Assembly: GCA_937894165.1 (NCBI GenBank)
Contig: CALCSX010000035.1
Coordinates: forward strand, 1-9,167
Direction: 5' to 3'
Origin: an uncultured Saprospiraceae bacterium
GTDB lineage: Bacteria > Bacteroidota > Bacteroidia > Chitinophagales > Saprospiraceae
DNA: 9,167 nt
A program made the translations under genes and the position numbers. The notes below the pieces were generated by a model that was given only the letters and a program-made list of their open reading frames with translations, was not told the DNA's origin and ran no database searches. Every line of letters begins with the position of its first letter. Positions within the stretch are counted from its first letter, which is position 1. Of this stretch, positions 6,918 to 9,167 are shown piece after piece.

Positions 6918-8312
6918 GTGACTGACAGCTCTCTTAAAAAGTCCTTTTTCGAACATTTTCATAACTTTTCCGAAAATGGCATGGGCCAGCGTGTCGTGAA
7001 GATAGACCGACCGGCACAAGGATCACATGAGACCCAGACGATCTACATCAGAGATGCCAGTGGCAATGTCATGGCAGTATATGAATATATCGTTCAGAAG
7101 CCCGGAGGAGTCTTTGATCCGAATGCCTTCATGGAGTACAGACTTGACGAGCTACATATTTACGGCAGTAGCAGGTTGGGACTATTGCTTGTGGACAAGG
7201 TACTGGAGTCGAATGGGATGGCTCACCGCTCTATGCCTGCCACCCTGGGTAAGTACAGCCACTGGATCGCAGGTAACAAACGCTACGAACTCACCAACCA
7301 CCTCGGCAATGTCCTCTCTGTGGTCAGTGACCGGAAGATAGGCCACTCTCAGTTCAATACACTCTACTTCAGTTATTATACGCCGGATATCCGGACAGCT
7401 ACAGATTATTATCCGTTTGGCTGGGCGATGCCGGGTAGGCAGGTGACGGGGGAGTATCGTTATGGGTTTAATGGACAAGAAAAGGTCGATGAAATATCCG
7501 GAGCTGGAAACCACAACACAGCTATGTTCTGGGAATATGATACCAGGACGGGAAGAAGATGGAATCAAGATCCCAGACCTAATCCGTCTATAAGTAACTA
7601 TGCAACTTTTGGGAATAATCCGATTATTTATAGTGATTTATTAGGGGATACGCTTCGTGCTGTAAATGAAGTTTCAGCTGAGAGATCTCTCGGTATTTTT
7701 CACAATTCATTTAATTCAGTATCTATTGCAAGATCTTTATTTAGTTTGGCCGAAGATGGAATTACTTTTAATTCTATAAATAAATCTGACATGAGAAAAG
7801 CTATGGGTTCTTTAAGCGCAGATGAAAAAATCTTATTTAGAAATTATGTGTCATTAATCAATGAAGATAATACAAATGTAATTGAGGTAGTTAAGTTGGG
7901 AGAGAGCCTTAGTGGGTATGGCAGAAATGTTCCTGATTTTCCGAAGAATGCAAATGATTTAAATATGGAATCTGCGGGAGGGCAATTTGGTCAAGCATAC
8001 TATGATGGTAATATTGTCAAAAAAGGGGGAGATGGTCATTATGTTGGAATAGTAGAAAATGCAACGAGAGTTGTAACAGGTTATAGCGATGGTGTATTTA
8101 GACCTTCTCTCCCAGGCGAATTAATGGCACACGAATGGGGACACGCTATGGGGGCTAGAAAAGGGCGCAATCATATGGATTCATCTATCCAAATGGGGAA
8201 TGCTTTTCTAAGAAGTAAAGGTTTTCCCTATTTTAGAAAAGATCATGGCGACAATGTACATTCAAAGGGATTTGATCCAAATAGTTGGAATTTGTTTATT
8301 AATTTTCGATAA
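6918..8312 (+). CDS. 5'-truncated Rhs core protein with HEWGH metallopeptidase-like tip (orphan toxin cassette 2)
   Basis: Rhs homology starts abruptly at residue 21 (GMGQRVVKI, nt 6978). The first 20 residues come from unrelated junction DNA, so the start is accidental or the fragment is silent. The core matches fragment 1: NHLGNVLSV at 127-135, DYYPFGWAMPGR at 163-174, the YDTRTGRRWNQDP variant of the end motif at 207-219, and NNPIIYSDLLGD at 233-244. The tip (245-464) ends with ELMAHEWGHAMG. H405-E406-x-x-H409 is a zincin-type zinc site, and a downstream NAFLR-x-x-GFPYFR-x-xHG pattern (428-444) may supply further active-site structure. It loosely resembles M91/NleD-like tips of other Rhs proteins. 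Peptidase activity is inferred from the motif. The tip is far more AT-rich than the core (28% G+C in 7801-7860 against 58% in 7201-7260). Confidence 0.85.
   Translation: MTDSSLKKSFFEHFHNFSENGMGQRVVKIDRPAQGSHETQTIYIRDASGNVMAVYEYIVQKPGGVFDPNAFMEYRLDELHIYGSSRLGLLLVDKVLESNGMAHRSMPATLGKYSHWIAGNKRYELTNHLGNVLSVVSDRKIGHSQFNTLYFSYYTPDIRTATDYYPFGWAMPGRQVTGEYRYGFNGQEKVDEISGAGNHNTAMFWEYDTRTGRRWNQDPRPNPSISNYATFGNNPIIYSDLLGDTLRAVNEVSAERSLGIFHNSFNSVSIARSLFSLAEDGITFNSINKSDMRKAMGSLSADEKILFRNYVSLINEDNTNVIEVVKLGESLSGYGRNVPDFPKNANDLNMESAGGQFGQAYYDGNIVKKGGDGHYVGIVENATRVVTGYSDGVFRPSLPGELMAHEWGHAMGARKGRNHMDSSIQMGNAFLRSKGFPYFRKDHGDNVHSKGFDPNSWNLFINFR
7362..7468 (+). repeat. Rhs core direct repeat, copy 2
   Basis: This is the partner of 4929-5035: 107 nt with 7 mismatches, all synonymous. 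The 12-bp palindrome CCGGATATCCGG is conserved at 7383-7394. The distance between copies is 2433 nt, close to the 2479 nt between the two XRE 3' ends, so recombination at either repeat would remove or duplicate about one cassette. Confidence 0.9.
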
Positions 8313-8323
8313 AAAAGTTTTCG

Positions 8324-8944
8324 ATGTCATTATATGAAACTATTTTTAAATCAACAATTTTTATTTTAATATTTAACAGTTGTGGAAATTCACAATATAA
8401 AATTGAAGAAAGTCCCAAAGCAAATATAATTTTGAGTGAATTACGAAATGAAGTTATAGAAGTTGATTCAGTTTTAATTAATGGAATAATTCCAATCGTA
8501 TGCACCTTAGATTCAGCAATAATGGCATTCGGTGATACATTGCTCTCTTATCAAGATTATAGATTCCCATACTTTGATCACACCGATACGCTTAATAATA
8601 AGCCAAATACTATTTTCGTATTTCAAAGCGCAGTTTTTCGAGAATGGAGAAATGGTAAAGTAATATTATTGAAGTTGAATTTTGAAGATGGAAATTATTT
8701 GTCGTATTCCAATAAAACAATAAGTCAAAAATTATCAAATTTTAATATTGCTGAAGAATTTCCAAATTCTACAAAATTATCAATGATAGATTATCTTGAT
8801 AATAATTCCGGTTCAAATGCCATTACTTCTATATTAGAAATCAGAGCGACAAATAAGGTTTTTGAATATTCAAAAATGAAATGGAAATTTATTTTCCAAA
8901 CAGGAATTTTGAATTCAGTTGAATTTTATAATATTCGACAATGA
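8324..8944 (+). CDS. Putative lipoprotein, candidate immunity protein of cassette 2
   Basis: This 206-residue protein belongs to no family I recognise. It starts 11 nt after the metallopeptidase-like Rhs fragment on the same strand, the usual place for a cognate immunity gene. The N-terminus is hydrophobic (about residues 8-18) and leads to FNSC at 17-20 followed by GNSQ, a loose lipoprotein signal with Cys20 as the candidate lipidated residue. The -3 and -2 positions (Phe, Asn) do not fit the strict lipobox, so processing is uncertain. The rest is acidic and mixed alpha/beta, with many Asn, Ser and Ile residues and very AT-rich codons. If exported, it would sit in the periplasm, which suits protection against an imported peptidase. 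Immunity function is inferred only from position. Confidence 0.72.
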   Translation: MSLYETIFKSTIFILIFNSCGNSQYKIEESPKANIILSELRNEVIEVDSVLINGIIPIVCTLDSAIMAFGDTLLSYQDYRFPYFDHTDTLNNKPNTIFVFQSAVFREWRNGKVILLKLNFEDGNYLSYSNKTISQKLSNFNIAEEFPNSTKLSMIDYLDNNSGSNAITSILEIRATNKVFEYSKMKWKFIFQTGILNSVEFYNIRQ

Positions 8945-8969
8945 TTAATCGATGATCTGCCCGGAAGCT

Positions 8970-9089
8970 TCAATCTCCGATATCACTGAGAAGAGAAAAA
9001 GATAGTTTTCCGAGCAGTAGGATATCGGGGTCTGTTCGCAGGCTGTCCACGAGATGTCGCCACTGCTGACAAGTTTTTAAATTGAGCAT
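8970..9089 (-). CDS. 39-codon ORF downstream of XRE gene
   Basis: The frame from ATG 9089 to TGA at 8972-8970 would encode 39 residues, with a leucine-rich C-terminal half (DILLLGKLSFSLLSDIGD). I do not recognise it. It follows the XRE stop at 9131-9129 by 39 nt on the same strand, so the two could be co-transcribed. A broken copy lies in the same position behind the other XRE gene (6531-6645). The differences in the shared end block are mixed: one synonymous and two amino-acid changes among those I can align. Conservation at DNA level (a 3' untranslated element) is therefore as possible as conservation of a peptide. Confidence 0.35.
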   Translation of the reverse strand: MLNLKTCQQWRHLVDSLRTDPDILLLGKLSFSLLSDIGD

Positions 9090-9126
9090 TTTGAAAGGTT
9101 AAAAGTCGTTCAATCACTAATAATAC

Positions 9127-9164
9127 TCTCACATAATACTCTGGAACTTAGTTTGCTTGATAAA
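9127..9164. repeat. XRE 3'-end direct repeat, copy 2
   Basis: This is identical over 38 nt to 6648-6685. The match ends three bases from the right edge, with a mismatch at 9165, so how far the similarity extends cannot be seen from this window. Confidence 0.95.
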
Positions 9165-9167
9165 TGC
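9129..9167 (-). CDS. XRE-family regulator, C-terminal end only (cut by window edge)
   Basis: Only the last 12 codons and the TGA (9131-9129) are inside the window. They read AFIKQTKFQSIM, identical to the end of the XRE remnant at 6650-6877. By that match it is the second copy of the same regulator, convergent with the candidate lipoprotein gene of cassette 2. Whether it is complete cannot be judged here. Confidence 0.65.
   Translation of the reverse strand, partial: AFIKQTKFQSIM

Noticed and set aside
7027..7341. Plus-strand frame of 104 codons inside Rhs fragment 2
   Set aside because: It is in another frame of a region with clear Rhs core homology; the Trp/Ser-rich product matches nothing.
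4095..9167. Possible transposon or prophage carrying the Rhs cassettes
   Set aside because: I found no transposase, integrase, terminal inverted repeats or tRNA attachment site. Direct repeats here are coding paralogy.

Overview
The window reads as Bacteroidota DNA. The Rhs proteins carry the DYYPFGWAMPGR-type core block common in that phylum, Shine-Dalgarno sequences are weak, and candidate promoters resemble the TTTG / TAnnTTTG pattern. I cannot place it more finely. It holds one housekeeping gene followed by a worn accessory region.

Left part (1-3000): valS, a complete valyl-tRNA synthetase gene on the minus strand. Its 3' side (1-332) has no gene but carries two copies of a composite intergenic repeat, one of which runs into the valS stop codon. 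Upstream of valS (2985-3382) is a gene-free stretch with a long-spaced inverted repeat and a GC-rich, structured segment.

Middle (3383-3946): a decayed hicB-hicA toxin-antitoxin pair on the minus strand, absent as intact open frames. hicB has one in-frame stop. hicA has an in-frame stop plus a frameshift. Both are readily recognisable once the breaks are bridged.

Right part (4095-9167): two consecutive units, each built as [5'-truncated Rhs core + variable C-terminal tip] -> [small membrane-anchored or lipoprotein-like candidate immunity gene] -> <- [39-codon ORF] <- [XRE-type regulator]. Unit 1 ends in a beta-rich tip of unknown activity, with a TM-anchored partner overlapping it at TAATG. 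Unit 2 ends in a tip with an HEWGH zincin motif, with a putative lipoprotein 11 nt downstream. In unit 1 the XRE gene has lost its 5' end and the 39-codon ORF is broken. In unit 2 the small ORF is open and the XRE gene runs off the right edge.

Neither Rhs fragment has a signal peptide or the long N-terminal repeat region needed to make and export the shell, so they look like orphan toxin-tip/immunity cassettes. Each cassette is flanked by sequence shared with the other: the Rhs core upstream, the XRE tail and small ORF downstream. That layout would let tips be exchanged by homologous recombination. The most interesting items are this two-sided cassette architecture, the metallopeptidase-like tip, and the conserved small ORF linked to the XRE gene.
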